DNA of 64,000 bases from Brasenia schreberi (taxonomy: Eukaryota; Streptophyta; Magnoliopsida; Nymphaeales; Cabombaceae), in assembly GCA_036023115.1 (NCBI GenBank), contig JAYKKT010000041.1, positions 7,318,001 to 7,382,000 of the forward strand, given 5' to 3'. This document shows positions 10,730 through 24,159 of the stretch, piece by piece; position 1 is the stretch's first letter, and the number at the start of each line of letters is the position of its first letter. A program made the position numbers and the translations under genes. Below the pieces are notes generated by a model. It saw only the letters and a program-made list of their open reading frames with translations, searched no databases and was not told the DNA's origin.

Positions 10730-11547
10730 TCAAATATTGGCAAAACTTTTGTTGGTATCATGGCCATGGTTAGACTTGCCTAGTTCCTTTGAGATCTGGA
10801 GTCTCACCTGCTCTATCAAGTCTTCAATTTTATTCTTTAAATAAAAAATTTTGTTGGTATCATAGCCTTTGAGCATATGATATTTGCAAAAATTGTCCAA
10901 AAATTTTCCTTTAGGAGTTGCCCCTTTAGGGATCGCAGAAAGACTCACCAAACCTTGTGCCAATAAGATGTCTAGGACTTCCGTGAGTGGTTGTCCTAGA
11001 TTCGTGTATTCCCTTAATTTTTGATTTTTTACCAAATACTTTTGTTTGGAGGGCTTAGAGGGTCCAGACGAACTCGACTCTACTTGCACACTAACTACTT
11101 TTTGAGTTTTCACTCCTCCTTCCGGTACATGTGGCCTATATGCCCCGAGTTTTTCAAACTTGTTTTTAGGAAAGACCTTCCATTTACACAGATCTTCACA
11201 AACTCCTTTTTCAAATTGTCTTGAAAGAAGGAATCTTTTTTAATCAATTTTTGAAAGTTACTCATCTCATGGAGGGAAATGAGTGCTTTTAAATCCGTTT
11301 TAAAATTTTCAAGGATGAGTATTATTGCGCATCTTTTAGGAATGGGCTCTTTGACTTAACCCAAGAGTGACCACCATCTAATGGTGAATGCGTGTGCAGC
11401 CTCATTAGGGGATTGCTTTGTATCTCTCAAAGTGTTGAGAGTAGGTGTGAATTCTATGTTGTGGGAAAATCTTTACAGAAAGTAATTCGCTAAGTCTTCG
11501 AAGGTAGCGAATTGACTTAAGTAATGCATGTGCAGCCTCATTTGGGG
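10730..11547 (-). pseudogene. Orphan Tat-type gag fragment
   Basis: The minus strand encodes pieces that align in order with the element B and C gag: an FATFE-like segment, TPTLNTLRDTKQ, NEAAHAF, a WWSLLG-like segment, EPIPKR, and then an open 127-codon frame (10730-11113) with LGQPLTEVLDILLAQGL and FCKYHMLKGYDTNK. Stops and shifts break the upstream part. The NEAAHA segment occurs twice (11392-11416 and 11529-11547). No LTR or pol is attached. It is a relic of a diverged subfamily. Confidence 0.75.
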
Positions 11548-14500
11548 AATTTCGGTGTGGATAGTCATGAATTTGGGTATGATTGTTTTTTGTTTTCCTT
11601 TCATACACTTGGTATCCCTATTCTGAATGCTTGCAAACGGATTTGGAAAGAGAAAGAAACGAGCAGTGTCACTACATCATGTGAGCATCAAATTGAAATT
11701 CGCTAGGCAAGCAAGAACTCTATCCTATGTCAGTCTGGGAGTTCCACGTTGTTGTTCAATAGCAGTTCATGATTTCCATAGTTAGACGTTAAAATTCTGT
11801 GTTTATTATATACATCAAAATTTTCAAATCCCAAATGTTATCAACAGCAATACATGATCTCAAATTCATAGTTTACATATAAATAACAATTCATAATGTG
11901 TTAAAACTTTGTATCATAACATCAATTTTTCACACTTGTGTTGCATTGTTAGTATTGTCAATTCATTGCTGTTGACATTATCGCTAGCAATCTATGATTA
12001 GATATTATGCACAAGAAATATCCATTGCATTCTCATTGCCTATTTGTGAACATCAAAACTGTTTGACATATGAATTGCAATCACTATTGTTTGTATACTA
12101 ACATTACCAATAGCAATCCACTGTCATAATGTTTTTTTACGTCGCAGGCATCTCCTTCTCTGGCTTTCTATATTTTCTTTTGTTTTGTTTTTTTCATTGA
12201 TCAGGTATAAGGAATGTCAATCCTTTTCGAGGGCGATGCGAAAGTAGTCTTTTTGGTTTGGTCTATGTTGGTGGGGTGAGAGGTACCGACGTGTTTTTAA
12301 CTTATCACTATACAACATTACTTTGAAAGACGCAGGTTTGACCCATTTAGGATGTGGTACCAAATTGTAGAGATTACTGCAAATATTGGGTTAGAGGAAA
12401 TAAAGCATACTAACAATATGATACAGCTATTTGTACATGGTGACTAGTGAGGGTTAATCCTATCTTAATCTGAAATACGAACTGGCGTTCATACTAAATT
12501 TTGATGCATTTCTTTTGTTACATAGAGGAATAAATTTGCTTGGAAATGCCATATGATGAGTTCGAACTTTTGGCGGGTATGCATCTTTCTGAACATGTTT
12601 GTTGGTAATATCATTTCGGCATTGAAAGAAATGGTGCCCAACTGCACTTAGATACGTTAACGTCCATGCAATTCCAACACATTGGTTGGACAAACTTGTA
12701 CACCAACGCACAAAACATTCAAATTTATTATAAACCATGTGATAAAACCAATGTAATACTTTGTACTAACCTTTTTGTATCATGATCTTTATTCAGGAAA
12801 CCTTTTATAACAATCCTTTGCTTCTTATTTAAATTGAAATCTGTAATATAGAGTTTTATAGAATTTCTTAAGTTGAGAAAAATTATACAAGCATGGCACT
12901 CGTGTGATGAATATATAATAGGTTTTGACAATTTCAAGAAACTAATAATGATTTTTTTAGAAAATTAATGAAAATGATATTAAAATAATGATATGAAAAA
13001 CAAACCGCAGGATACTAAAGTGAAAAAATTACATACCATAAGATACTAAAGTGACGACCATGCTGCTAACATCGTACAATGAAGGAAACAGTGCTGAACT
13101 TTGCACTAAAGAATCTCACAAAAAGTTGCCAGTTGAGTTTTGTGACCGAGGTAAGTCGACGAGCTGCAGGCCTGTAGGACGATCGAGGACAAACTCCAAC
13201 CACACTCTAATGGTGATGAACACCAACTCTACTAGTGAACGTTGGCATGTGTGTTGTGGCCTGCAACATGCATGCCCTAAATGCATAGAAGATCATCCCG
13301 TCTCAATTGGAATCAAATTAAAGACATTCAAATCAAGTTAATTGGAGTTTATATATACATAAAAATTATATTAATATAGCATGAGCGATGCAGTACAACC
13401 GCAACTCTCCATCAAGAGAAACATGGCCCAATTGCATCTCCTACAATAGGGTGGTGTGGTTTGGCCACATGTCCACGTGAATGATTGACAACTCAGGGTC
13501 GCCCAGCCAATGGTTTCATACATCAAAAATAAATTAAAAAGAAGAAGCAAATCCACCATGTACCAATGAAAATCCAAAAATCTCTATCCATCAACTTCTT
13601 CCTCTCTTTCTTATTTCTTCTTTTCCAATGGGGTTCAAAGGAGTTTACTTGTGCATTGTTCAACTGCCAGAGAAGGCAAGGGTGGTAAAAACACAAACAA
13701 AATATTGAATACTGGAGTGGAGAGAAAGAAATACCGAAAATGGTATGGAGAGAAGAGAGAGAGTATTGAGATAATTTGGGTATTTAAAAAAAGGGTGTGC
13801 ATATCCCGTTTATGGTGGTTTGGATTCGTGGAGAGATGGCCATGTGGAACTCAAGGTGCATAGTTAGCACCTGACATGGGAAGGCCATCGAAGCGTTAGA
13901 AGTAAACCATCATTAAGTATGATCCTTGCTTTTGTTAGACGCTAATATGACTCGAGATCGAACTTGATGACGAAGCATCCATGTAGCCAGCCGACCCTGG
14001 AAAAGGCATGGTTTGGTGGTGTATGCCGTCTTTCTTTTTGCTTACCACCCCTAATAATTCAACAAAAGCTCTAACAGGTCCGATACGAAAAAAATGAAGA
14101 GGTGACGTTGAAGTCAAACAAGAACCTGTTGGCAGCGTGCATTCTTACCCAAACTTTAGGTCTTTCTGGGGACCTATGAACCCTAAACTCGCTATAGATG
14201 ACTTGAATGATGATTCAGCTAAAGCAAAAATTGACATGTTTCTCACAACAACATGCAATCAATTCTCAACCAAAAGTGTGTAATGCACGCGTAGCAACCC
14301 TATCTGGACTAAACGCAATAAAGTTTCAACATAATGGGAAAAACTGAAAGAAGAAATGATGCTGGATCCTTCATATCGGTTCCGGATCATATTTCGAAAA
14401 GATTCAGGGGATGCATGGCCGAACCAAATTAGTTAAATTTTGAAGAAAAAATGCAAATTTATAAGAAATAGATTTTTGCATTAAAAATTTCAAAATCAAA

Positions 14501-15699
14501 CAATGGGTTGACTTTGGCTGTCATGGCACTCTCACGCATCAAACTAAAGAATTGCTGATTCAATTTGATTTTGACACCAGTACTGCTCTCTCTCTCTCTC
14601 AAACCTCCAATCCATAATAATAAAATCAGCTAAGGAAATCATGAAGCAAACCCTGTGATCGGTAGCAGATGGATCTCAAGACATTCTGTACAGGTGAAGC
14701 CAAATGTGAGTTGGATCCAAAATCGATTCACAGTGACCCACCCTGCCTAATCCCGCGATCGATGTCTATTATGTGTGAATAGTACGTGCCTCTTGTGGTA
14801 TCCAGTTGATCACAGAATACTGTCAATGTTCTTGTAATTATTCAAAGAGTGGAATATTGTTTAAAAGGTGCAGACGATGATGATTAAATAAGAGGAAGAA
14901 TATTTGGTCTGTCGTTGGTCGACATAATTCTTTTGTTGCTGCTTCTCCCTCCCGTTACTCGCTAACCACCCTCTGCTATTACACGTTTTCGATTAAATAT
15001 TTATCTGAACAAGGAGGATCAACAGATGGGATTCAGGAATTTGAAGCTGACCTGATGATTCATTCACTGATTCATGAAACCAAAGCAGGATCTGATTTAT
15101 AAACCGATTGGAATCTAATTTACATATTTTCCTTGCACTTCAATATGGATATCCTGAAGCCAACCAGGTGATTTAATACACGAAAATACTAGCAGAATAG
15201 GTAAATGGGGTCTGCTTCATTTCCTTTGGCGGAAAGAATGCAAACTTTGGACCGTGTAATCTGGTTAGCAGGGAATGCAAACTCTTTGGACCGTCTTCTT
15301 TCATGCTCTTTGGAAATTACACACGGGACGCTTTTTCCTCCATTATTTAACCAAATTTTACATCTGTTCGCAAAACGGGCAGTTCGACGCTGAAACAGTA
15401 TATTACGAAATCTAAGACATTAAACAAATGAATTTGCAATATAATTAATACCTTTTTGTTGGGCTTCACGTATTATGAGAAGCATACAACAGATTCTCAA
15501 CATTGGAACTTTGAATCGAGATTCCTCATCCCTCTGATGTGGCATATCTGCCAAAGCATCCACTACCCTTTTGCATTCTCTGGACACTATATAATACCAT
15601 TTTTAAAGGTTCAAATCCCCAACATTCTTCACAATTCTGGGGAACCACGATTAGTCTGAAAGTGGTTACAATATACGTCATAGTATTTGTGTGTCTATA
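11548..15699. other. Intergenic region with no supported gene
   Basis: About 4.1 kb of AT-rich sequence. Frames of 60-97 codons (for example 13051-13341 on the plus strand) show no domain, no convincing codon pattern and no splice-consistent neighbours. A short CT run lies near 14587-14600. I see no RNA gene, LTR or terminal inverted repeat. Confidence 0.5.
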
Positions 15700-16371
15700 T
15701 GTTGGACTTAACAATGTATTCAATGATTGTTGGGCCTAGTGAAACCAATATAACATTAATTACATTTAGTTGATGATAAGTACTTTTAAAGAATTAATTC
15801 TTAAATCATTAATAAAGGTGAAAGTCCAAAAGTCTGAAAATCATATGTATGAGGGGCTTGTGCACGTGAATACCATTTGACATTCTTTAGTATGATATTA
15901 ATGGTTGAAAGAATCCCACTTGCTCTTTTAAATAGATGGTAACTCTTGAACCTTAGTTTAAAGAACTTGTATAGGGCATAGAAGACCATACATGTATGAG
16001 TTAGGTCGGGTCGAGTTTTTGAATTGTCTTCAATATTCTTCTTATACAAAAAATCTTTGATCTAAAGGTCAAATGAAATAGTTAGCAACTCAGGCATGGT
16101 CGAAGGTGGCTTGAGTTGTGGTAATCGTTTTATCATAGGAGAAAGATGTTAGTACTTGTGCAAGCCTAATAGCATACATTGATTGCTCTAAGGTAAGTCC
16201 GTGACAACGACTCAATCAGATAAGTTCTTTACTGATTTTGTTTTGCTTGCTTGGTCTTACACGCTATTTGCTTATAACTTTACCTAGATCTTTAGTTTTG
16301 GTTTATGTGGGAATGCTAATGTTTGTTGCATATTGTTCATTACGCATCTAACCTTACGATTTCTTCCAACA
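15700..16371 (+). repeat. 5' LTR of copia element E
   Basis: It starts TGTTGGACTT and aligns over several hundred bases with 52927-53731 and, for its first part, with 63883-64000. The likely end is TTCCAACA at 16364-16371, followed by a decayed primer-site region. The two E LTRs are strongly diverged, with a deletion near the 3' end of the downstream copy, so this is an old insertion. The left flank is CTATA; the right flank AAATA matches it only partly. Confidence 0.75.
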
Positions 16372-19300
16372 TTCTTAGGGAAATGATTGACCATGTTAGG
16401 ACCTAAGGGTCACCATGCATGTAACCTAACATGATATGTTTTTTTATGACTTAAGATTGATATGACCTTAATAACGAAAAAGTTTGTTGGCTCCACTTCA
16501 AATATTGGCAATAATGTATGAAGGTATGATTGACCATGTTAAGGTACATTTATTGAGTTAGATTGTCTCCAACATGATATTTCTAACCTTAAAGTTCAGA
16601 TAAAATTATCGAGTGGAGGGAGGACACCTTGTGTCATTGTTCTATTTTGTCAGTACTGTCGAATGTATTATTTGATGTATACAGTTCTTTTCCTTCAACA
16701 ACAACAAAAGATTTATGAACTACCTTGGATTAAAAATATAATGCTAATGACTTAGGTCTTAAACATATTTTGTGGATAAGTTTTTGAAATATCATATGGT
16801 AGAAATATGAGTTTAGATTATCTCATGATAGATATAGCAATAGAGGAAGAGGATATAAGTGAGAAACAAGTTATGTGTATTGATAGCAATCATAAACTAA
16901 ATATGACGGTCAAAAGAAAATGATTACTAATCCTAAAAGAAAGCAAAAGTAAAGTATAAACCAAAAGTTAAGATGCAAAAGATACACAAAAACAAACCAT
17001 ACTAGATTTGTGGTTAGGTTGGACATTGGGCTAAGGAGTATCCCTCCAACATGATGACCACTACATCCGGTGTCAGCAATAAGTATCTACCTCTTAAACC
17101 CAAATATTGTCTAATTATGAGTCATATTATTGTATTGTAAACACTAGGAAAAATGTGCATGTCTTACTAGGCCGTCTGGGGAAGGATTGTAACCTCAGGG
17201 GATCATTCTACTACTGAGGTCAAGAGCGAAGGACGTGTGAGATTGAAGTTTTTCTCAAAAAATGTTTTGACTCTTTAGTGAGTTAGATATATCCCTATGA
17301 TTTGCCAAACATCCTTAGTAGTCCGATCTTAGTTAAAAAAAAAAAAATATTAGATTGACAATGTATTAAAGTTATAATTACGTGACTAAGTGTTGGGTGT
17401 TTCTTTGATAAGGGTTATTTGTGTGATATGGAAGACTTGTTTAAAATTGATATCATGTACTTGATTCTTCAATAAATGTCAATACATTTTTTTCTTTATT
17501 TTCAATATTGAATCATCAAATGTATGGCATGAAAAGTTGGGTCATGTTAAATTTTGATTTCATAAAATGAATGATGAATTTGAATATGATCCCTAAAACT
17601 GTATAGATAGAAAGCACAAATGTGAAATATTTGTGCAAGCGAAGCAACCTATGAAACCAATCCATATGGTTGATCAAAAATATGATATTTTAAATTTAGT
17701 GCACACTAACATTTGTAAATTCAATGAGATGAAAATTAAGGATAATTAAATATACTTTATTGTATTCATTGATAATTATAACAAATACTATTATGTTTAC
17801 TTGCTTAAAAATAAGGATGAAGCTTTAGAAAAGTTTCAAATTTATAAGAATAAAGCTAAAACTCAAATTGGTAGGGGTACTTAAATGATTAAAGTCTAGT
17901 AGGAGAAGTGTGTATATCTCAAATATTTTTCATGAATACTTTAAAATATTAGTATTGTACATAAGGTTACTGCTCCTTGTTCACCACATTCTAATGGGAT
18001 AGCAGAATAAAAAATATAACATTGTCTAATATGGTCAATGTTTTACTATAGAGTTCAGGACTACCTACATACATGTAGAGAAACATTTTGAATACAACTT
18101 GTTATATTTTAAATAGTATTCTGTATAAGAAAATAGTCTTTTTGAACTCTAAAGAGATCAAAAGACAAAGTCTCAAATATCTTGGGGTGTCTTACAAAAG
18201 TACTTATCTAAGAATACAAAAGAAAAAAATTGAGACCTAAAATAATTAATATTATATTCTTGGGTTATGTGGAGACTAGATATGTGTACATATTCTTAGT
18301 CCTTAAATCTTATGTATTTAGCAAAGATCTCGATACAATTATAGAACTCTCCCTATGCAACAATCTTTGATAATATATTTCTTATAAAAACTAATATGCC
18401 CCAAGTGTTTCTTCATGAGATCCAAACCCTACTCTTGATTTCATTCTCAATCATGTGAAAAAAGACGACAATTATGCAAGATAATGCTTAATGTGTTATT
18501 TCTAGATGAGAGGAATGTGAGAAAATAACTAAACTAGGAGGAATAAATGAGTTAAGATATCTAAAAACTTTGGAAGTGATTCAATACTTTTAATGTTCAG
18601 AATGATCATATTATCTTCCAATCTGATGTTAAGTTTTGTAAGGAAGCCATTAATGATGATATCCAATCAATTCTCTCAAATCGAACTTGAAAATTTGTTG
18701 ATTTGCCTTTTGATTGTTTTGCAATTGGATATAAATAAAATTTAAGAAGAAAATATAAATAGAACAATTAATAAGTATAATTCTAGGTTAGTTACTAAGA
18801 GATATACATAAAAGAAAGAAATAATAGATTATTTTGACACTTATTTCCTTATTTTTCACTTGACTATAATTTGAATGCTTATAACATTGGCCTCAATATA
18901 TTATTTTACAATCCATCAAATGGATGTAAAACGTTTCTCTAAATCATGATCTTGATAAAATTTATATGAAATAACTAGAACATTTTGTGGCTCGTGGGAA
19001 TGAGTTTAAGCTATGTAAACTTGTTAAATACTTATATGGATTTAAACAAGCCCTTAAACAATAGCATGAAAATTTTGATTTTATTATATCATCTTTTGAC
19101 ATCAATTCTAATGAATTCGATAGGTGTGTCTACAACAAAACTATTAATGATGTACTCATTATTCTATCTTGTTTATAGAAGATATCTTATTGTTTGGTTC
19201 TAATATGAGAGTAGTTAATGAAACTAAAGCATTCTTCTGTAGAAAATTTGAAATAAAAGATATGAGTGTTATTGATGTGATTTTAGTTCTTAAAATGAGA

Positions 19301-20274
19301 AGGCTTATTGATTATATAATAATCTCTTATTCTCATTATATTGAACTCTTTTTTAAAGAGATTTGAATATACAATACATAGACATGTTAAGATCCTATAT
19401 TATTCCTCAAAGGCCTTGTACAAGAATGAGAGTGGTATTCTTGTGTTTCAAGTAAGACACTATTAGATTATCAAAAGTTTGATATATCTAATCAATTGTA
19501 CATGATCAAACATTGATTTTATTGTGTGTAAGTTGAATATATACACTAGTTGTTCAAATGGAACTCATTTAGAGGCTTTAGACATAGTATTTCGGTATTT
19601 AAAGGGAACTATTCCCTTAGACTACATTAAAGGATATAGCAATGCCAGCTGAATTTCTAAGAACTCTGAGAGCAATGGGGTTTCTGGATATGTATCTCTT
19701 TGGTAGTGGCGTTGTCACTTAAAAATTCAAGAAACAAACTATTGTGTCTTGTTCTATCTGTAATATAAAATTGTGTTTTGGATGAAATTATAATAAAAGC
19801 AAAATGACTTAAGAGACTCATATCCGGTTTACCTATGTTAAAGAAGTCACTAACTATAATTTTGATATATTATAATATCTAAACAACGATTGCTAAAATA
19901 AAAAAAATTCCAAGTACAACAAAAAATAATGAAGACACATCCAAGTCATACTTAAGTATGTAAAGACACTCATGTTTAATGAGGTTATGATTGCAAACTT
20001 TATATGATTCAAAGATAACACAACTGATCCTTTAATTAGGGGACTAACATTAGCCCTATTATACAAATTTTGGTCAGAGATGAGACTGAAACCCATAAGT
20101 TATTCATAGGCAGTGACAACCCAACCTAATTCAGTAGAGATCCCACAAAGAAGGTTTAATGTAGTAATAATGAGTTGTTGGATAAATTCGATGATGCTAA
20201 ATTAAATATAATACTTGTAATATTTTGTATGTTTGTTTTCTATTGTAGATCTGAAAATTTTATTCCAAAGCCTA
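16372..20274 (+). pseudogene. Decayed gag-pol of copia element E
   Basis: Many stops and shifts are present, but Ty1/copia landmarks appear in order: a zinc-knuckle trace with GHWAKE (about 17000-17045); WHEKLGHV before the integrase (17525-17549); integrase core and C-terminus (17680-18300, including APCSPHSNGIAE and FLGYVE); RT (18830-19360, with YFDTY, HQMDVK, KYLYGFKQA, IEDILLFGSN); and RNase H with DNTTDPL (19560-20100). The integrase-before-RT order is diagnostic of copia. It stops at 20274 where LTR D interrupts it and resumes at 52539. Confidence 0.85.
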
Positions 20275-20847
20275 TGTAGAGACTTGAAATAAACTTCTCA
20301 ATCTACTTCGTTCTTGCGCGAGCATGCCAGTTAGTTTACTTAAACTAGCAAAGTAGATTTTCTGACTTTAATGCGATTGTGAGGAAGTGAGATCTTTCCG
20401 TCATAGGCCTTCTTGAACCGATGCTCAAGGGTCAACCTAGACGCTTTAAGGATTGATTTAGATCAGGTATGATTTCAAATTCACTTCAAGAAAATTCAAG
20501 AGACTTAATCAAATTCATGAACTAGGCTTTTTGAAGACAAATTTTGCGAAGTTCTGAAAAACAGAATTTATAGTGAACATACACTAATGTGAAGATTCTA
20601 AAACTATTTTTATTTTAGTTTTAGGTATTGTAATTATTTAGAATTAAATCTAGGAATTACCTCTACTCAAGCACTCGGAACTGTTCTATTATAGAAATAC
20701 ATAGACTTAAATAAATGTTTGTATCTTGGTGCATAGAGTTCCGATTTTTATGAACTTAGTCTTGTTGGAAAGCTATGGATGTCAGCTTTCTAATGAACCT
20801 ATTTTATTAAAATTAAACCATTACAAACAGAGTTATGGGATAATTAC
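20275..20847 (-). repeat. Solo LTR D, 3' part (minus strand), left of element B
   Basis: The first 190 bases align with the reverse-complemented 3' end of the element A LTR (AATCTACTTCG, TAGTTTAC, AACTAGCAAAGTA, ACCGATGC). The LTR is cut at 20847 by element B and continues at 50363. The left flank CCTA(T) matches the right flank CCTAT at 52539-52543, the mark of a single LTR inserted into copia E. No internal region is attached. Confidence 0.75.
20843..20847 (+). other. Target-site duplication of element B, left copy
   Basis: ATTAC directly precedes TGTAAACACC and is repeated at 50358-50362 directly after the other LTR. This pair defines element B as one insertion of 29.5 kb including its nested guest. 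Confidence 0.9.
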
Positions 20848-21537
20848 TGTAAACACCCCAAAATAAAACGAATTTCAAAATCAAACACCTAGTTTGAAAA
20901 TCAATCCAAAAGGCCAAATTTGAGGTTTTCGAAAACCTAGGGGCTGTAAAAGCTTCCAAATTTTGTTTTAAACCCCTTTCAAATCAAATTTCATATATAT
21001 GGGCCAAGTTCCCATTTTGCAAAAACAAATCTTCAATAGGTGAAGCCCTGAATGCCAAAGCAGCCTCAAAAACAGGTGCAGAAGCCCAAAAGCAGCACCC
21101 TGGCCTCATAAAAGCCAGGGTCAAAAGGCGAAAGGAAGGCCTAGGCTCGATGCAGAATGCCAGCCCGGAGCACCCAGAAGCCAAGTCAAGCACATCCATC
21201 CAAGCAACAGAAATTGAAACCAGAAATGACGAAATTGAGCAGAAACGAAGTCCCAAAAGGGAAAACCCAGCATAAGACGAAGCGCTGATGAAGCTAGGGC
21301 CAGCACAAACCGTCCGTCTCAAAACGCCAAGAAGGACTGTTTAGAGAAAATTTGGATCGGATCCATATCCAAATAGTGTTTGGATTTGGATCGGATCCAA
21401 ATAGTGTTTGGATTGGATTGGATCTAGACCAAAATATCCAGATCCATATCCATATAAATGTTTGGATTTGGATCGAATCTGGTAATAAATATACAGATCT
21501 CGAACCCATATCCAAACCCAAGACCCACCTCACTTGC

Positions 21538-21547
21538 CTATAAATAG
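21538..21547 (+). promoter_or_regulatory. LTR TATA box of element B
   Basis: CTATAAATAG sits about 690 bp into the LTR, just after the GGAT/ATCC boxes. The same motif is at 47907-47916 in the 3' LTR and in reverse near 9301-9309 and 51136-51144 in LTRs A and D. Transcription starting just downstream would put the hairpin array in the RNA leader. Confidence 0.7.
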
Positions 21548-22789
21548 TGGTGAGAGGGTCTCCAAGAAGGGGTTTCACGTGAAATGCTTGGAGGAGCCTT
21601 GGAGGAGAGAGAAAGGGTTAAGGTGAGTGTTTAGTGCTTAATTTCATTTTTAGTGGGTTAAGCTTTGTGGGCTAAATAGGATTAGTATGGGTTGCACCAA
21701 CATGATCCGAGGTGGCTGGACCAAAGCTTGAGCCTAACCTAGCCGAACCCCTAAGGTAAGCCTAAATCCCTAACTAAACCTTCTCCTTCTAACCCTCTAA
21801 ACCTAACCCAATCGGACCTAAATAAAACCTAACCTAACTAAACCCACCTGGCCCAAGACCGACTTGGCTAGGTGTTGGCCACACCTAACCACCGAATCCC
21901 CTAGGAACAAATCGCGGCACCCAAACCGAGTGCACCTTGTACTCGGCTTACACCCACCCAACCGACTACCTTCCCTAAACCCCACCATACGTCCTAACCC
22001 ATGCCACCAGCACCCACCTAATTCCATCGCCATACTCGTCCCCTAATCCCAGCTGACCCTACACTCCACCACCCTATGCACTCCCCCATCCACCTTGCCA
22101 CCTTACTACCTTACACTCCACCGCCCTACATCCCACCGCCTCAACCTAAAATCCTCACTCGTGCACCCTGCCGCCTCACCAACCTATGCACTCCGCGTGC
22201 ACCCTACCGCCTCACCACCCTACAAACTCCCCCGGATACCCTTCACTCCATCGCCTAACCGACAGCGCCCCCTGCGTACCTGCCGACTCCTAGCGCACTG
22301 CCTGCTGGGACCCCACACTTAGCGCCTATATCCCTATCGCATTCCCGTGACCCATTACCTGTCCCCTACACGCGCCTAGTCAACTTGTCGCCTGCACCTT
22401 AACCCGGCACCTAGCGCCAGTTCTTGTGTATCACCCGGCCAATATCCCCCTTTGCCGTGACTCACTAACTAGGACCCTAACTAAGACTATACCCCAATCC
22501 CATCCTACAGCCCAAACCGGCCTAAGATTCACTTAGCCAACCAAGCCCAACTTGGTTAGCCACCTCATGTCTCGAGCATGGCGAAGAGGACACCCTTGGG
22601 GCTGCCAAAGTGAACCAAATCCGTGTAGATTGGAGAAGAAGTCCGAAACCACTTGTAAGTGTTTAAAATTCGGTATTTTATATTACTTCTCCCTTATATC
22701 CAATTCAATTTGATACGGGGTTGTATTAACAGAGCGTTGTCTCCCCCCGGGATGTAATATTGGTGCTTGACACACGAGACACATACGTG

Positions 22790-23415
22790 TACTTGAGCCT
22801 TAGCTCTTATCTCGTACACGAGACACATACATGCACTTGAGCCTTAGCTCTTATCTCGTACACAAGGCACCCACGTACACAATTGAGCTTTCGCTCTTAC
22901 TCCAAAGACTCTAGTAAAAGCCATATAAGCTGCAATTTCATTCGGGTTGGTACTTTAAGTCGTGTGAGTTTGTCATTTCAATTCCACACTCACCCAAAGG
23001 ACACCCGAGCACTTGCTCCACACCCACGCACCTTTTGGCCTTGGAAGCCCTTAAGATATAGACATATCTATATACTTTCAGCTGCATGAGTTTTACGGTT
23101 CAGCTGTGTACGTCTTTACATTCCGGGTTGTTAAATTTCAGTCGTGTGAGTTGTCTTTACATTTATACACAACACACACGCACACATTGAGCCTTTTCGC
23201 TCTTATATCTATATTTCCCCGTTCCGCAAGTAAAATTTCAGTCGTGTGTGTGAGTTTTCTTTCCATTTACACACAACACACACGAACACGTTGAGCTTTA
23301 CTGCTCATATATATACTTATATTTAAATTTCGGCAAGTTCAATTCAAGTCGTGTGAGTTTGTCATTTCAATCCTACACTCACACACACATGCATTGAGCC
23401 TTTCCGCTCTTAATA
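22790..23415 (+). repeat. Hairpin-bearing repeat array in the element B 5' LTR
   Basis: GAGC...GCTC cores occur at 22795, 22839, 22885, 23188, 23292 and 23396 with loops CTTA, CTTA, TTTC, CTTTTC, TTTACT and CTTTCC. The arms stay constant while the loops change. An outer pair, GTGTGAGT with ACTCACAC, is visible around 23355-23390. Confidence 0.7.
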
Positions 23416-24022
23416 TAAGTATATCTCCCTTCGGCAATTTACATTCAAGTCGTGTGAGTTGCCTTTAATTTTCGGGTATTTCCCTTAAGCTTCGTCTTTA
23501 CATTTCGGGTTTTACATTTAAGTTGTGTGAGTTGCTTTCAATTCGAGCTTAGCTCACATAATACCCTCCAAACCTGAGATACTTCCCATACTTGTATTTG
23601 TAAGCTTTCGAAAAAGCCCCGAATATCCCGTACAAACATGCCAAACTTAGGTCACTTATGCACACACATAGCTGGCCTAAATAGCGTAAAATCAAAGACT
23701 TGGATACGTGCAAACCACGTAAATAAAATCTACAAATAGGCATACAAATCGACAAGATACTTTCGTGTTCTTTTCAAAAGTCCATGCTTGTTAAAAATCG
23801 AGATTTTCTAAAGCATTTAAACCGACCCTTAAGCACCGGTTCAAGAAGGTTTACAACGAAAAGATTCCACTTGCCCACAATCACCCAAAATGTCAGATAT
23901 TTCCAAAATCCTTCACTAGTTTGAGTAAGCTAGCTGGCACGCCCTAAAGCGACTTAGACACGAAAAAGGTTCACTTCAGGCCTAAGAACCCAAAGTGATA
24001 ATTTTTCGTGTGTCTATAGATT

Positions 24023-24040
24023 TGGCACGCTCGGTGGGAC
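24023..24040 (+). other. Primer-binding site of element B
   Basis: TGGCACGCTCGGTGGGAC follows the LTR after GATT. It differs from the element C site by one base and starts with TGG, as expected for pairing with a tRNA CCA end. Confidence 0.85.
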
Positions 24041-24159
24041 GTGGGTCTTAAGAAAATCGATAAAAAACAAGCAAACCTCTTGAAAAATTTTCCAAAAAAG
24101 TATTTAACCGTTTGCCTTTTTGCATTTCATAGTTGGTTTTCGAAACAAGCATCGGAGTC

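Larger units (their letters stand above)
20848..24018 (+). repeat. Element B 5' LTR
   Basis: This 3,171-bp LTR starts TGTAAACACC and ends TGTCTATA, a mutated form of TCTACA. A GGAT/ATCC box cluster lies at about 21345-21530 and a TATA box, CTATAAATAG, at 21538-21547. A degenerate CCTAA-rich then C-rich, G-poor stretch (21720-22500) follows, then a hairpin array (22790-23415). It is diverged from the partner LTR (47139-50357), including a loss of about 37 bp near 21257. Confidence 0.92.

Noticed and set aside
13051..13341. A 96-codon frame with several cysteines
   Set aside because: The cysteine spacing fits no zinc-finger pattern I know, no neighbouring exon fits, and the region is otherwise non-coding.
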